64,000 bases of DNA from Platycnemis pennipes (GCA_933228895.1 OW121846.1:8525915-8589914); one strand, 5' to 3'. Shown: positions 31,266 to 43,548, counted from the stretch's first letter. Notes: a model not told the origin generated them from the letters alone. Numbers and translations are program-made.

Positions 31266-34265
31266 CCCAGTCAACACAGGAAATATGGCCACATTCTGGC
31301 CATATTGTGGGCTACCTCTGGCAGTTATGGCTATGGCTAGCCACAATTCTCCCACACTATGGCCGAATTGTGGATCATGTTTGGCTGGCCATAATTAGGC
31401 TGGCCAAACCAATCCAGTTTGTGGCCATATTAAGTTTTAAGTTTGGTTGGCCACATTCATGTATTACAACTTCAGGTTCTTCAAATGTTATATTTGATTA
31501 TGTTTTGAGACTGATTTCCACTACATTCCAGCTGAGAGGAATTTAATTTACTTAAGAAAGTAATCTGAATTGTTTTCCCTTGGTTTCCAAAGGTAGCTCT
31601 ACTGTCTCTGAAACTTTTCTGAATTTTCCAAAACTTATCTTTCAAGTTTTTTTGGTTAAAAATTCTTTGCTTTTCTTCTGCGATGATCAAATCGATTTAA
31701 CGGCACATCATTTGAAACTATATAACATTTTCTCTTATGCTTATACCTCGATGATATTATTTCATAGGAATAGGTTACTTCACCCCACGTCCGAAGGACT
31801 GACATAGGTAGTGCACCCCTTGGAAAGGCAGAGTGGTCTTTAAATGTTATCTTAAAGAGCAAGTTTATTGTTGCGTTTTAATGAATAAAATCTTTAAATG
31901 CAATTCACAACAAATTTACCGCGGCCCATAACCTAAATACCACACATAGCGCAGTGCTAATTACTTAACTTCTACGTATTTAGGAATCTAAAATGTGTAA
32001 TAGGTGACGATAAAATAGTTTGATACCTTGGCCTGGAAATGAAACACTACTAAACATTAACATAATTATTTTACGTTCATATGAAACCGCTGTTGTTTAC
32101 ATCACGGTCGTAAGAGAAAAACTGAGCATCGAGTGGCGTGTGCGGCAATCGCTAAAATATAAGTCTGTGAACCTCATGAATATACTAAAATATATGTGTA
32201 TTCATGTTTATTCTCAAGGAACTAATATCGTTGGTTATACCAGTTATACTACGTACTCTTTGGTGTTTTACTCTAGGTATCTGCTCTACGGTTTGATCGT
32301 AAATTAGCAACACAACCACCTCATGGGTATTCTTGGCGCCTTAATATTTGAGGTAAGTTTCTTTCCTCTAAATAATCAATGGTCATGTTGCATATTTTGC
32401 ATTACATAAACTACTTTAGCACTTCAAATGTACCTGAAGCTTTCTTGTTTGATGAATTTTACGTGGTGAGCCGCGGTGAGAATTAATACATAATCATGCT
32501 GTAAGCAAGTAGCTACGGCTGGTTCCCATACTTCTAAAAACAGTGCATTTATAATAGATAAATGTAACATTACGTGCCGTCAATCGTGTTCAAAGCAATC
32601 ACCAAACTTCATAGCCTCACTTGGGAAACCAGTGCATGATATTACACTACTTTTTTGCTCTTCTGGTGAATTAATTAGTCAGTAGAAACTTGAATGCATT
32701 TGTGATTTACTTGAATGATAATTACATATAGTTACTTATTAAAATAACTTTTATGCATTTCAGCCCGATTGTATTCAATATTACGGAGTGAAGTGAGTTA
32801 CACTACAAGGAGTGTTGAAAAGGATAGGAAGAATCTGGCCTAAAGATTTCTTCGGAGGGAGCAAAGTGGAAATATTTACAGAACTGGTAATTGCGGGCAT
32901 CATCGTGAGCAAGTAAGTAATGCTTTACCCACAATAGTTTTGGACCGGGTGTCTAAATTACTAATTTATAATTCTTTTTTACTAAGGAAAGTAATGAGAT
33001 TACTCACAAAGTACAATATCTGTAGATTCATTACTTGTGGTGTCTAGGTAGTACGCAATGCTAATCGGGACATAGGACATATATTGGCACAGTTTTTGGT
33101 TTTTGTATCATTCCTTATGCCTAGGGATGAAGTGCTAATACATAAGTGCTTTCTATGTTATGGTAATGGGATGTTTTTCATTCTTACAGATGCTCCTTGG
33201 CATTACAAGTGTGAAGGTGTGTCTTCTAAAAACTTGGAAAATAAGGAAATGGATCAGCTATGCCGTGCCATATGTGGGAAGAAAACGAGATGTCACCGGA
33301 ACATGAGAGTTCACTGGAGTGAGAGTGTAAATTGTTAATGTCAATTTTTTGCCGATTCCTGTTTTTAATATATTTTAGTGGCCAATAAATGCTGTTGTTG
33401 TTAGTATTATGTGGCTGTATTCATTTCTTGATCAGTAGATTTTTTTAAAGTATTCACTTAACCTGAAATTGACGTTATGGAATTGCCATATGTGAATGCT
33501 CATCATGGATTTTTCACTTCAGGGAATTCCCAGCAGGGGTTTTTAATAGGGTTCAACCTTCTTTGATGAATTTTGGTTAAATCCTTCATAATAATACATA
33601 TTAACTTCTGAAATAGTAAAGGGCAATATATTCTGTGAATAACAAGAATAAAAGACCACCAGAGTATGATATTTAAGTAATGTTATATGTTTTATACCAT
33701 GCATTTATAAATGGATTAGTTGCTTTGATGGTAGACAAGCAGTAGTTAACCCACCTGCCATACTCTAGTGTAGGGGAATTTCATTACTATAACGAATGAA
33801 GTTATCCAGTAATAGGGTTTTTGTCACAAAATTTAATCTGACCAATGAACCAGAGAGTGATCTAACCACTGATATTTCTAATAGAGTTTATCTTTTAGAG
33901 GTTATTGAGGGAGAATGAAAATTTATTACACCTTTGGAGTAGAAAATGACACTTCTAGATAGACTTCTGCGAAAATGAATAATAATTTAACAAATGGCCT
34001 TGGCCCTCTGTGGGTTCTAAATTGGGTTCAGTATGTATGCCAAATAATTATTTGTATGAAATAAAAAATGAATTTTTATTTTGTAAGGTGTGGAGTAAGA
34101 TTGTGGTCCCATTATGGCCAGCCGGAGTGTGGCCATAGTTGATTTGGCCCGAGTGTGGCCAGGGGGCCAAAACCATAATGGCCCCATTATGGCCAGCCGG
34201 AGTGTGGCCATAATGGCTTGCCATAATCTGGCCATAACGTGGCCATGTTTTCTGTGTTGGCTGGG
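31266..34265. mobile_element. 3.0-kb inverted-repeat element with GGCCA-rich subterminal arrays
   Basis: The ends are inverted copies: CCCAGTCAACACAGGAAATA at the left and CCCAGCCAACACAGAAAACA on the minus strand at the right, continuing through ATGGCCAC. Next to each end is an array of degenerate TGGCCATAATGTGGCC-like units (31283-31430 and 34106-34250). No target duplication is clear and I cannot assign a superfamily. The interior (31450-34080) holds only short frames. AATAAA at 33384 follows an 84-codon frame of unknown meaning. Subterminal arrays of short motifs often serve as transposase-binding sites; that role here is inference. Confidence 0.65.
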
Positions 34266-35582
34266 GTACTACCTACATGAAAATAATACGCTAGTTTCTT
34301 TGCATTAAAAAATGAAAAATATATTTATTTGTTACGTATTCAATGTAAAAGGCCATTTGTGGCTGTTTTTTTAATATTTGGTAAATAAATAAATAAATAA
34401 AAATAAAAATTATTAGTTTTTAAGTTATAAATTTTTTATCAGCGATTCCGTTTAACAGGGTGGCTACTGATAACCAATTTTCAAATTCCCTGACTTTTCC
34501 CTGATGGCTTTACCAATTTCCCTGACCAATCGCCAAAAGGTCTCCTATTATCGCAATATTTTATTTCAGCTGAATTAAATGTTCGTCAAAACTCAGAAAA
34601 TGTTAAAAGCTGAAATCAATACATTAAAAGCTATACGAATGAAAAAATATATGAAACCTTCAAATTTATGCCTTCACACAAATTGTACACACTTTTAATA
34701 CATTTTTCGTAGCCATATATCGTATTTCCGTGGCCGTGCATGTTTCCTTCGGTAACATTACAAACTGATAATGTCTAATCCTTTAAGGAAGAAGTGACGT
34801 GTCGTGGTATTTTTGGGAAGTTGAAGATTACTGAAAAGGCATCGAAGGGAAAGTTAATGGCCAATTTACTGGCGGACTCCGGCACAGGTATCACTAAGCT
34901 ACGCGAAAAATTCAAACCAAAGCCATGTTCTTGGACTGGATCAAAATTGGATGGCATGAGTTTTAGAAGCGAATAACAATTTGATTAACGTGTTCATAGC
35001 CCCTTGGTTGTAAGAGGGAACCAAAAATGTAAAAATAATTGTATAAACAAACAAAACCTAATTGCCCCACTGCGAGCGAAAACAGGAGGCAATTATCAAC
35101 GGCAATGTCATATTTAGGAATGTCATATTTGAGGTGGTTTGTGACCTGACTAAATTGCTTACTAAATTGAGGGAGCAATGGGGAGAGGGAGCATTCTATA
35201 ATTACGTCGAGTGTGAAAGGTGGGGAGGGGAGGAGAACTCTTCTAATGATCTCGCGAAGGGGGGTATGGAAATCGAAGACAATCTCACGATTTTGTTTAC
35301 ACGTGTGATCGTACTTGTATTACCGTTTTAATAATCATTGTCTGGTATTTTTAGAACTGCAAGCACACATTCACTACAAGCTAGTGAGCTACAAGTACCT
35401 CTCGACCTCAGTCTCGGAAGTTAAAAAAAAAAACACTAGGTATAATCTTCCAAAAAGCTTAGCCTCGGATTCCTTGTGATGAGCAGAATGCACGGTGATC
35501 ATGAATTTGAACACTACTAGGCAAATATCGCATTAAGGATATACACAAGGGATACACTGTACGACTGATTCACAACTAAATA
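34266..35582. other. No gene recognised; short repeats
   Basis: An (AAAT)n microsatellite lies at about 34383-34408. At 34457-34530 there is a short diverged relative of the TTCCCTGACTTTTCCCTGAT repeat. The remaining frames, including an 89-codon one at 35062-35331, show no motif. Confidence 0.4.
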
Positions 35583-36800
35583 CCGTATTTACCCGATTCT
35601 AAGACGACCCTGAATATAAGACGACCCCTCATTTTGAGCTCCCAATTAAAAATAAAATGACAAATCACCCATTATTATGCTATTTGTCTTATATATCAGT
35701 CCTCTACATTACTTGCATTACAACTTAATTCTGAGTAACAAAAAAAATCAGATACTTTCCTTCTTCATAATTGCCTTATAGCATGAAATATCACAGAATG
35801 AGTTTTGCAATAGAACCATTCAGACTTAAAAACGCATAGCTCTTTGTTTCAGCAGCGCCTCTGGATGTCTATTCCACACCACATGTAGCCAATCTTTCAT
35901 TAGATCTTCTGTCATCTATCCCTTTTCCTGGCATCTTACTATTATTCCACTCGGTATGTGTCTCTTGGGCATAGTTTTCCGTTTTAGAATCACATACGGC
36001 GCTTATTTAGTACCATATAGATGTTACTAAATAGATATCAGCTGCTAATACTCCCAACATATTAACAGTCACTCGCATTTTTTCGTTACCGGTAGTTTCT
36101 TAAGGACGGACTTAGCGCCTTTCTCGGTCAATGTGTAATTCGACGGCATGTAGAAAAAAACGGGAGTTTCGTATGCATTTCCGATTTGGCTCAAAAGATA
36201 ATCTTTTTTAAAAGTCCGATTACATATTTTTGGTAAACGATTAGTTTTTCGCTGTAGTCTTTAGGCAATTTCTGGCACGGTGAAGTCCTGCGCCGTAAAG
36301 AAAAATTATTTCGTCGCATGAATCTGGTGAACCAACCTCTACGTGCTTTTAATTCTTGTGCTGGTAGCTTAGTCTTCTAGCAACTTTGTGAGCTTTAAGA
36401 GTGATACCTACCGTTGAAACAGGCATACCATTCTGCCACAAAGTTCGTATGAACTCCACCACTTCTTCTTCGACGTAAGGGAATCGGCCTGCTTTGGGAC
36501 CTGTAAATAACTTTCACGTCCTGCATTTTGTGTATTGCAGATCTCCATCTTCGCGCATTTGCCTCGGGAACTCTTAACATTCTACTTGCGTCACAGTTAT
36601 TTGATTTATCGGCATGTTGTACGACAAGTAGAAAATTTGCGACGTAATCATGTCTAATATATTTGGTTAACTTTCCCTTCGCACTCACGCCACGTATTTC
36701 TACATGATCTGTCATTTATAAGTGGGTTTTAAGCTAAGTATGTAGGGTACATTTCAATCACGAATTCAAAACTTCAGATAAGTGTAAAAACTGCCGAAAG
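35583..36800 (-). mobile_element. pogo/JRK-like DNA transposon, degraded
   Basis: CCGTATTTACCCGATTCTAA after TA (35581-35582) is the 3' end of a pogo-like element whose transposase lies on the minus strand. The partner terminus near 36800 is not recognisable, so that boundary is approximate. The same kind of end, CCGTATTCACTCG, starts the MITE at 44233. Confidence 0.55.
35760..36715 (-). pseudogene. pogo/JRK-like transposase
   Basis: The first frame (36715 down to 36395) contains a helix-turn-helix with ADKSNNCDASRMLRVPEAN followed by ARRWRSAIHKM, as in the Brinker/CENP-B-type N-terminus of this family. A frameshift follows, with NGMPVSTVGITLKAHKVAR in another frame. Next is GWFTRFMRRNNFSLRRRT (about 36285-36337), then a stretch ending IGNAYETPVFFYMPSNYT, where active members have GNMDETP: the first catalytic aspartate is a tyrosine here. 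Further down come GAKSVLKKLPVT and KRHIPSGIIVRCQEKGWM in shifted frames. Several frameshifts and stops make it dead. Confidence 0.75.
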
Positions 36801-37149
36801 TGAATTCCAGCCTTCGTTTGTTTTTTCGTGCATGCCCGAAGCGCTCGTTTGAAATACATCGCTGCGACCATAGATAATCATTGGCACTGGAAAAATTATC
36901 ATACCCGTCGTTGTAATATAATTTTACGTTAAGTATTGTTTATTTAAGTAATTATTGCAATGGATTTTCGTGGAATGGATCCCTATTAATCAATCAGTCA
37001 CACATTCGTACATTCATAGGCCAATATCTGGCCATTTCTTGCCTACGAAGACCAACATGTGGCAAAGATATTAAATACATATTAAGAATTTCAGCCAATG
37101 TTTATCCTTGTGCATTGAACAGAGTTATTTCCTTCTCCGTAACTTCTAT
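36801..37149. other. No gene recognised
   Basis: AT-rich sequence; no terminus for the adjoining pogo-like element was found in it. Confidence 0.4.
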
Positions 37150-38010
37150 AAACAGAACAATGGCCTCTCTCTCACCATTGCTAGCAGATAAATTCATGGA
37201 TTCTTTAGAAAATAACACATTAAACTTTAACCATCCTATTTGCATAACTATATTTGTTTTCCTATGGAATTAGGCAACTAAAGACTTATTACTTAGATCT
37301 GACGATATCACCAAAGACAATAAGCACTCATTTGCTATTTACCTAAAGACAAATATTCTGATGTGATTACCCCTTCCACCATAACACACGAATTTACAGC
37401 TATCAAATCAACGTTAAACATTAATTTCTATCTCTCTTTCAGAACTATCCTTCCGAGAAAAAATTGAAACAATAAAACTATAACCTAGGGAAATGACTAC
37501 AATAACATGTCAGCTGTCACCACAGCCTGAAAAACCTAAGAAATGGTCAACTACTATTTTTAGGTACTATCACTCACAAAATATCAGGATGCATTCCTTC
37601 TGATGCTTCCAAAACTTGTTACTATAACCCAATAGCCTTAGAAAAAGTTCTCTTCAACTCTATGGATAAAATTAATTGGTTACAAAAATGTCCCTAAATC
37701 TGTCTTTGCAAAGAATCTCAACAGACCTGGGCACCCAGGCAACTTTGATCCCCCGGTTTTACATGCTAAAGACAAAGTTTTATGACTGAATTTTTTAGAG
37801 CTGCCATCACCTCTTACCTCCATTTCACTCCATGACCCTCCACACTCCTCTATATAATTATTTGATCTGTAGTTGTATTAACTGTTAATGACATTTTATT
37901 TCATGTTATATTATTATGTATTTGGAATATAAAACATAGAATTTTGACACTTAGGGCACTGCACAATGCTGTACTTTCTTGAATTCCAAACACATCAAGG
38001 AGAAGAGATA

Positions 38011-38068
38011 TCTCAACGAGAAGAGGAATCCCTTCTCGTTGAGAAAGGTGGCTGTGACCACCTTTCTC
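38011..38068. repeat. Two overlapping, mutually exclusive hairpins
   Basis: TCTCAACGAGAAG (38011-38023) pairs with CTTCTCGTTGAGA (38032-38044). GAGAAAGGTGG (38041-38051) pairs with CCACCTTTCTC (38058-38068). The two stems share GAGA at 38041-38044 and cannot both form fully. Confidence 0.6.
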
Positions 38069-38445
38069 AGCGTGAATACGTATCCTACAATACATGGACT
38101 CCAATTTCATCAGCACTTACAGATGTGCAAGCACATAACAGTAATCGATAGCCATTTACAGCAATAATTGTATGATGAATAATTCTTTGGTTTTTTTAAA
38201 ATCAGAATTGTTACAAGCAAAGCCACACACAAACAGTCAAAATTGAATCTAAGCAAGATATGCACATCTTCTGCTGCAATGACTTCTGGCACCAGCTGAG
38301 CAATTTTTTTGACAGTAATTTCCTCACACACTACCATTTTAGTATTAATTAAGTAAACGAAGTTTTGCTTTCAGATCTAGAGAGCCATTTGCCATATGGC
38401 ACTCGGTGGCATGAAGGCTGAAAGAGCACCGGAAAGCAATCACCC

Positions 38446-38709
38446 ATGGGAGCATTAAGCAATAAAGGAATACGTATCCTTAGAGGTCCAGGCAGAGTAC
38501 ATAACATTTTACTGGAAAAGGTATGGGTAATAGCTAAAGAACCTCGCTACTATCCAAGATTGATACGGGAGGTGGTCGAAATAGAGAAACATCCATGGAA
38601 CTTCAACAGTGACAACGGCATTAAACTTATCTACAAAATAGACTATTTGCCACATGAGGGAAATTTCTTCAAAACACCAGGGAGTCCACGCTTAGTAATC
38701 ACTTTCTGA
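38446..38709 (+). pseudogene. Penelope-like protein C-terminal end
   Basis: 87 codons. PRYYPRLIREVVEIEKHPWN followed by FNSDNGIKL matches the conserved R-IREAIEI-KHPNNFNRDDG block at the C-terminus of Penelope-like polyproteins, just past the GIY-YIG endonuclease. The endonuclease core is not visible upstream. Translation runs to TGA at 38707-38709, about 115 bp before the hammerhead-like motif. Family knowledge: these elements combine a telomerase-related reverse transcriptase with a GIY-YIG nuclease. Confidence 0.55.
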
Positions 38710-38822
38710 CATAAGCGAGGATATTGTCTACGGGAAACTATACCAAATAAAGCTGAGAACAGTAAGGGAGGGGGCATGCCTCCCCAATAAATAGCTAACA
38801 CTTCCTCTTCATTATTTTCATC

Positions 38823-38853
38823 CTGATGATGAGGCCCATAATCGGCACGAAAC
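38823..38853 (+). ncRNA. Hammerhead-ribozyme-like motif after the Penelope-like remnant
   Basis: CTGATGATG, then GGCC...GGC in inverted arrangement, then CACGAAACGTT. CTGATGA and GAAA match the two conserved hammerhead core strands, and GUU after the minimal third stem would be an allowed cleavage triplet. One extra U sits between CTGATGA and the stem. Its place downstream of a Penelope-like C-terminus agrees with known hammerheads in such terminal repeats. Confidence 0.45.
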
Positions 38854-38889
38854 GTTGGGGAACAAAGCTTCACATGCACTAGCTCCCGA

Positions 38890-39611
38890 AAGAGACAACC
38901 CTGACGTCTGTTATTCACAATAAAATGGAAAAAAAATTCTGCCAATTATCCGCCCAACAGATCAAGTGTAATTTTCATCATCCTGGGCATGTCTGTAGGT
39001 GGGCTTGTGGATTTCAACATTGTTTGTGCATTTTCCATAACTTTTTGGTTTTTCTCCCACTTCTGTTACCCCAAGTTCAGTTTACTTCCAGAGTCAGCTT
39101 CAAGGCTACGAAAAGTAAGTCATTAAATTTGAATCCACACTTTGTTTCATTGAAGAATACAAATGTAGTGGGGCAGAAGGGCATTATTATCAAAAAGATT
39201 GAGCAGCTCGCACTAGAAGTCATTCCAGTAGAAGATATGATGAATGACTTGACGAAATTCAATTTAGAACTTAGTGCTGTTTGAGTGTGGCCTTGCATGC
39301 AACAATAATGATTTTGATAGAGAATATTCTACAATAAGTATGCCATTGCTGCATGTTTCTGATATTTTTCCAGATGATAGTCAATCATATTGCTATATTG
39401 CTTGTTTCCACAACACATTTGGAATTAAAGCAAGTAACATAATGCGCAGGGGGTCAGAAAAATCAAATTTTATTCCAAATAATCGCATAAAATTTACTAC
39501 TAATATTGCGAGTGCTTTTTTGGTTCCCGAGGGCTCTTGTTATATAAAGGCTATTGTATTGTGTACTGTATAGTAAAGCACTGTACTATTAAAACTGCTA
39601 GGAATTACATT
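38890..39611. other. No gene recognised; weak repeat similarity
   Basis: The plus-strand frame near 39190-39285 (KKIEQLALEVIPVEDMMND) resembles the minus-strand frame at 38230-38310 (VKKIAQLVPEVIAAEDVHIL), so the same unknown repeat seems present in both orientations about 1 kb apart. I do not recognise it. Confidence 0.35.
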
Positions 39612-39705
39612 TCAGCACCACAGGCAACACTGGACTCGGAGAGGATGTTTAGTATGGCTGGTATTATTTATGATAAAATGAGAAATTGGATCCGGAATGT
39701 GTAAA
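39612..39705 (+). pseudogene. hAT transposase C-terminal fragment
   Basis: LDSERMFSMAGIIYDKMRNW followed by IRNV and a stop matches the hAT dimerisation region (SERxFSxAGxIxDxxRNR). Downstream, GATTCGGATTCGAATTGAG strings near 39930 resemble hAT subterminal sequence, but no clean terminus remains. Confidence 0.6.
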
Positions 39706-39989
39706 CATGCTAGTTCTTTTTCAATTAAAAACTTAAAGCAAAATAATGAATTATACTTGTAGCTGGAGTGTTTAATTCAATTGTATGTGTCAAATTAATA
39801 TTATAAATCAAAATAAAATATAAGATAAAAGATAGAATAAAGATTTGGCTTTGAAATTATACTTGGGATTCAAGGTAAATGGTAACATTTAGATTTTAGA
39901 TAAAATTAGGATTTAAGGTAAAGATAAGATTCGGATTCGAATTGAGATTCGATGGTGAATTTAAGATTCAGATTCAAGAAAAACTGGAT

Positions 39990-40810
39990 TTTAGCTCTCA
40001 GTACAAAAAAGTAAAAGAAAGGGCATGTACTATTGAGGAATCCCTAAATTGACATGAGGGTATGCCCGGAATGCTGTAAATGTACCTGACCATTCAGCGG
40101 AAAAATTTGTTTTCATTTTCATGCAAACGTCACAATCACAATTGTGTGCACATGCAATATGCTGCATACTCGTAACATCAAACGATCCTTGTGAAAGCAA
40201 CTTGTTGTCCTCGTTATTGCTGATTTATTTTACATGCAAGTTATAGGGCAATAAATGGCCCCTAGGATATCCCTTGCTATTTCGAGCATCTCGTTACATG
40301 CCGTACTCATTATGTGGGGCTTCCACTGTACCTTACTCTAATTTCCCAAACTGAATGATAAGTGCTATCATCATCATAAACTAAACTGAACAGTAAGGAG
40401 CATGATATAAGAGTGGTTAATTAGAGACATACAATATTTTGATAATTTTTTTTTTTAATTTTGCTACTATTATAATTCATCATTATCATAGATCATTGGC
40501 ATTAGATTTCTTCCTCTATGCTCTCGGGTGTATGAAATTACTGAAAATTCTTTGCGGCTGAACATCCTCAGCAGCTAAGTGGATTCTTCTGTCAGAAAAC
40601 ATGACACCAGTCTCTGAAAACATTTGTTTCTAAAACACTGAACCTGAGGTATATGCAAACAGAATGAAGCAAGATGTCTACTGTATCTAAATCTAATCTC
40701 ATGATGACAACATGTAGGAGGATCACATTGAAGGGACTGTGTATAGTAGTGGAAATGGAGTATCACTTGATTTTACGGAGCAGTGACATGATGAATTACA
40801 AAACGAATAC
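39990..40810. other. No gene recognised
   Basis: AT-rich; no coding motifs or element ends noticed. Confidence 0.4.
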
Positions 40811-41064
40811 TTGCAGGTGAAAGTACAGGGATTTGACAAATGCTATAAAGCATATAAGTATCGGCAGAAAGGCCGGAGGGTAGCAGAAGAAGTTGGAAAC
40901 TTCTTTGGAAAGTTCAGAAGAAGTTGGAAACTTCTTCTGCTGTTGGCAGTTGAAGATGGCGAAAACTTAAAAATGATATGCTTTTGACAGAACACAAACT
41001 TTCAGATGAAGGTATCAGGATTTGACAATTACTATAGAGCATCAAAGTATAGGGAGAAAGGACG
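40811..41064 (+). repeat. 65-bp direct repeat around a palindromic core
   Basis: 40811-40875 and 41000-41064 are imperfect direct copies (GGATTTGACAA--CTATA-AGCAT...GAAAGG-CG). Between them AGAAGAAGTTGGAAACTTCTT occurs twice (40885 and 40915), and CAGAAGAAGTTGGAAACTTC continuing to CTTCTG forms a hairpin with a 3-base loop. Confidence 0.6.
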
Positions 41065-41187
41065 ATATTCAATACTCACTATCAGCACCAACCCAAGTCT
41101 ATATTTCATTGCTCATTTTTTTCCCATGACAGAAATGTACAACAAATTAAAAGAAAAAAAGAGAAAATTGAGGGCAAACGGTAGGAG

Positions 41188-41540
41188 GCCTATTGGCCGG
41201 CAGAGGAAAAACACGTGAATGGGAGGGCCAGAGTTTAGGGGGCAGGGTGTGAGGAGGCAGAGGGGGAGAGGGGGTTGCCAAGGCATCAACTGACGGAAAA
41301 CCCAGAATTTTTAAAAGTGTCTACGGTGGAATGGGTTTCCTCCCTTCGGATCCTGGGAAGCATTGTCTCAGCTGAAAGTAAGGTGCCGGTGCAGCTTGTT
41401 GTCACTGGGGAAACAAAGGGTCCAAGCCCTGGGGAGGGAAGGAGGGCCTCGTCACTGACCATGTGGGCGGATTCCGGAGTGGGCGCCGGTTATTGAAGTC
41501 CTTGAAGACGGTGGAGGGTGGCTGGGGTGGGGAGGGGTCT
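41188..41540 (+). repeat. GC-rich dispersed repeat, copy 1
   Basis: The minus strand of 63439-63813 contains the same sequence: shared strings include CACGTGAATGGGAGGGC, TTCGGATCCTGGGA, GGGGAAACAAAGGGTC and GAAGACGGTGGAGGGTGGCT. Copy 2 lies between inverted arms; here I found no such arms. Noncoding as far as I can see. Confidence 0.7.
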
Positions 41541-42067
41541 GGGGGAGTCCAACCAATAATTCTCTCAAATATAATCTCAAACAATTTTGGTCAAATTTAC
41601 ACCTCCAACAAAAATAAATCTCCTACTTCAGCATCTATCCTGGTAGAAGGTAGAAATATACCTCAAATTTTCAGCACAATGTTACTAGGAGTTGCCCTAA
41701 ATAAGGCCATATCATGAGAAAAACACATATGCAAACTTCACAGTAAAATAAGTCTATTTGCTTCCTCACTAGAAGCATGAAACATTCTGGGCATAGTGAT
41801 ACATTATTACTGATCTACTGGAGTTCATTTTATTCCCCAATCATTTCTAGTATTTGGTTTTTGGGTTCCTCCCCTCATGCAAATGTAATATTTAAAATGG
41901 CATACATGGTGGCTAATGAGCACTGCCCCCTATGATGACTCTATCCCTATTATGACTCTACCATGCACTCGCCCCCACTTTTTTTATCATTAAAATATTA
42001 CCCTCCGTGACTTTTTCTAACAAAATGAGGGAACCATATTTGTGAAAATTTATTTTTATTAAGTCAC
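41541..42067. other. No gene recognised
   Basis: AT-rich spacer up to the TTA duplication of the second Harbinger copy. Confidence 0.4.
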
Positions 42068-43090
42068 TTAGGGCTAGTTTCACCAAAAACGGTAAAATTT
42101 CCCATTATCGCAGTTTACATTATCTCCGTTAATATTATTATCTCAATAATCTCTTGCTTGCGTTCCACCACTGTTATTATTATCTCGGTTTTTTAAAACG
42201 GAGATTTTTCTGAGAACATTTAGGTTAGTTAATTTCTCATACTCCTGACGTCAACAAACAAATAAAAGCGCTCAACCGATTTGTAATTCAGCTGATTTAA
42301 CTTCGTGCTTATTGTAACTAAAGGCATTTCCAATGGACCCACGAAGGACAAAATATTAACTAAACGTCCACAAAACTTCTATATTATCTTCTACGTATAT
42401 CTAGAAAACATCTATAATCACTTTCAAAAATCATCCAAATGTTTATAAGATATTTCAAACCCCGCTTTTCCCAAGAACTGCTATTATAGGTACCTTTCGA
42501 TCACTTAAATCTTAGAATTTCCTTCGTCATTGTCATTGGTGTCAAGGTGAATTATCAAGCAAATGAATTCATTCGCAAATGAATTTAAGTGATGACCTGA
42601 AATTGCTTCTGCTTAGGGCGTTTTACTCGGCGAATGATCTTTTGAATTAATTCCTTGAATCCCTGTTACGTGCAGAAAGGATGCGCAATGGTAGGCCTAT
42701 CGATAGTACATATCAATTCACGAGAGATTTCCAGCCAACGCCGCTGTATCAGCTGTATGTCCTCCGGACGAACATGCATATCCATGTTCATGGTCCTCCG
42801 AATGGTTTGTTTACGTCTTCTGACTTGTTTAGAAGTGATACGTGAAATAAAGTATGGTGTATATTTAGTAATTATAATATTCATTATAGAAAGCTTTCTA
42901 GATATTGAGGTTTGCGTTTATCTGAAGTGAAGTAGAGCTATTAATAATGAATCGGTATGGTTTAATTTTCGCATCTCCTGCTAGAGTCCATTACAACGGT
43001 GGCAGCCACAATTGATCCCAAGAAAGTTACGAGAGAGGAGAAATACAGGTAGAGGTATGTTAGGCCGGATACAAAATAAACTGTTTTTAT

Positions 43091-43225
43091 AGGAATGTGA
43101 GGCCTATCGTAATTTATTGAGAAAGACGCTGGAGAAATTTCGTACTGCATTAAATCTCACCAGACGTGATTATGTAAGATAGGACACGACGACGAGAGAA
43201 GCAATTTCGGTGACGAGATACTTGA
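43091..43225 (+). pseudogene. HARBI1-like transposase remnant in copy 2
   Basis: The same coding block as at 29814-30062, more damaged: an early stop replaces a residue after ...DYVR, and the R-DTTTREAIS segment is recoverable only across it. The catalytic domain is missing. Confidence 0.5.
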
Positions 43226-43516
43226 TCAACCTTAGGTATACATGTTTATAATTATTATGCTTTTTTACAATTCGATTCTGGCTGGCTATAACGCTAAGAT
43301 TTTATAGCGATGGGCAAATCGTTTCCATGACCATATGCATATGACGTTTCCTGATTACTCAGCAAGAATTCATGAGGGTTATAAAATGTTTAATTCTGGT
43401 TTAAGTGTGTAGGAGTATCTATTGTGAGAAGTGTACTATTTACATTTAAATAAGGTAGAGTTTTAGAGGCTAAATACGTGCTATTTGCTTTTATTTATCC
43501 TTTATATAAAACCAAC

Positions 43517-43548
43517 GTTTCTACGGACAACTCATCCATCGTCTTCAG
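43517..43548 (-). ncRNA. Hammerhead-ribozyme-like motif in Harbinger copy 2
   Basis: CTGAAGACGATGGAT, a complementary TCCGTA, then GAAACGTT. Enclosing arms TTTATATAAAACCAAC and GTTGGTGTTATATAAA pair. The core strings and outer stem are kept even though the loop bases differ from copy 1. Confidence 0.3.

Larger units (their letters stand above)
37150..38870 (+). mobile_element. Penelope-like retroelement remnant
   Basis: Two separated landmarks in the same orientation support this. A short frame at 37159-37240 reads MASLSPLLADKFMDSLE, resembling the MGSPLSPVLANLFME reverse transcriptase block. The frame at 38446-38709 ends with a block typical of the C-terminal end of the Penelope GIY-YIG region. 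A hammerhead-like motif follows at 38823-38853, as known for Penelope terminal repeats. The interval between is too decayed to read. Boundaries are approximate. Confidence 0.45.

Noticed and set aside
33084..33338. 84-codon frame followed by AATAAA, with splice-like sites upstream (32277-32352, 32764-32912, 33190)
   Set aside because: Reading phases do not join across the candidate exons, and the segment lies inside the GGCCA-array element. No motif recognised.
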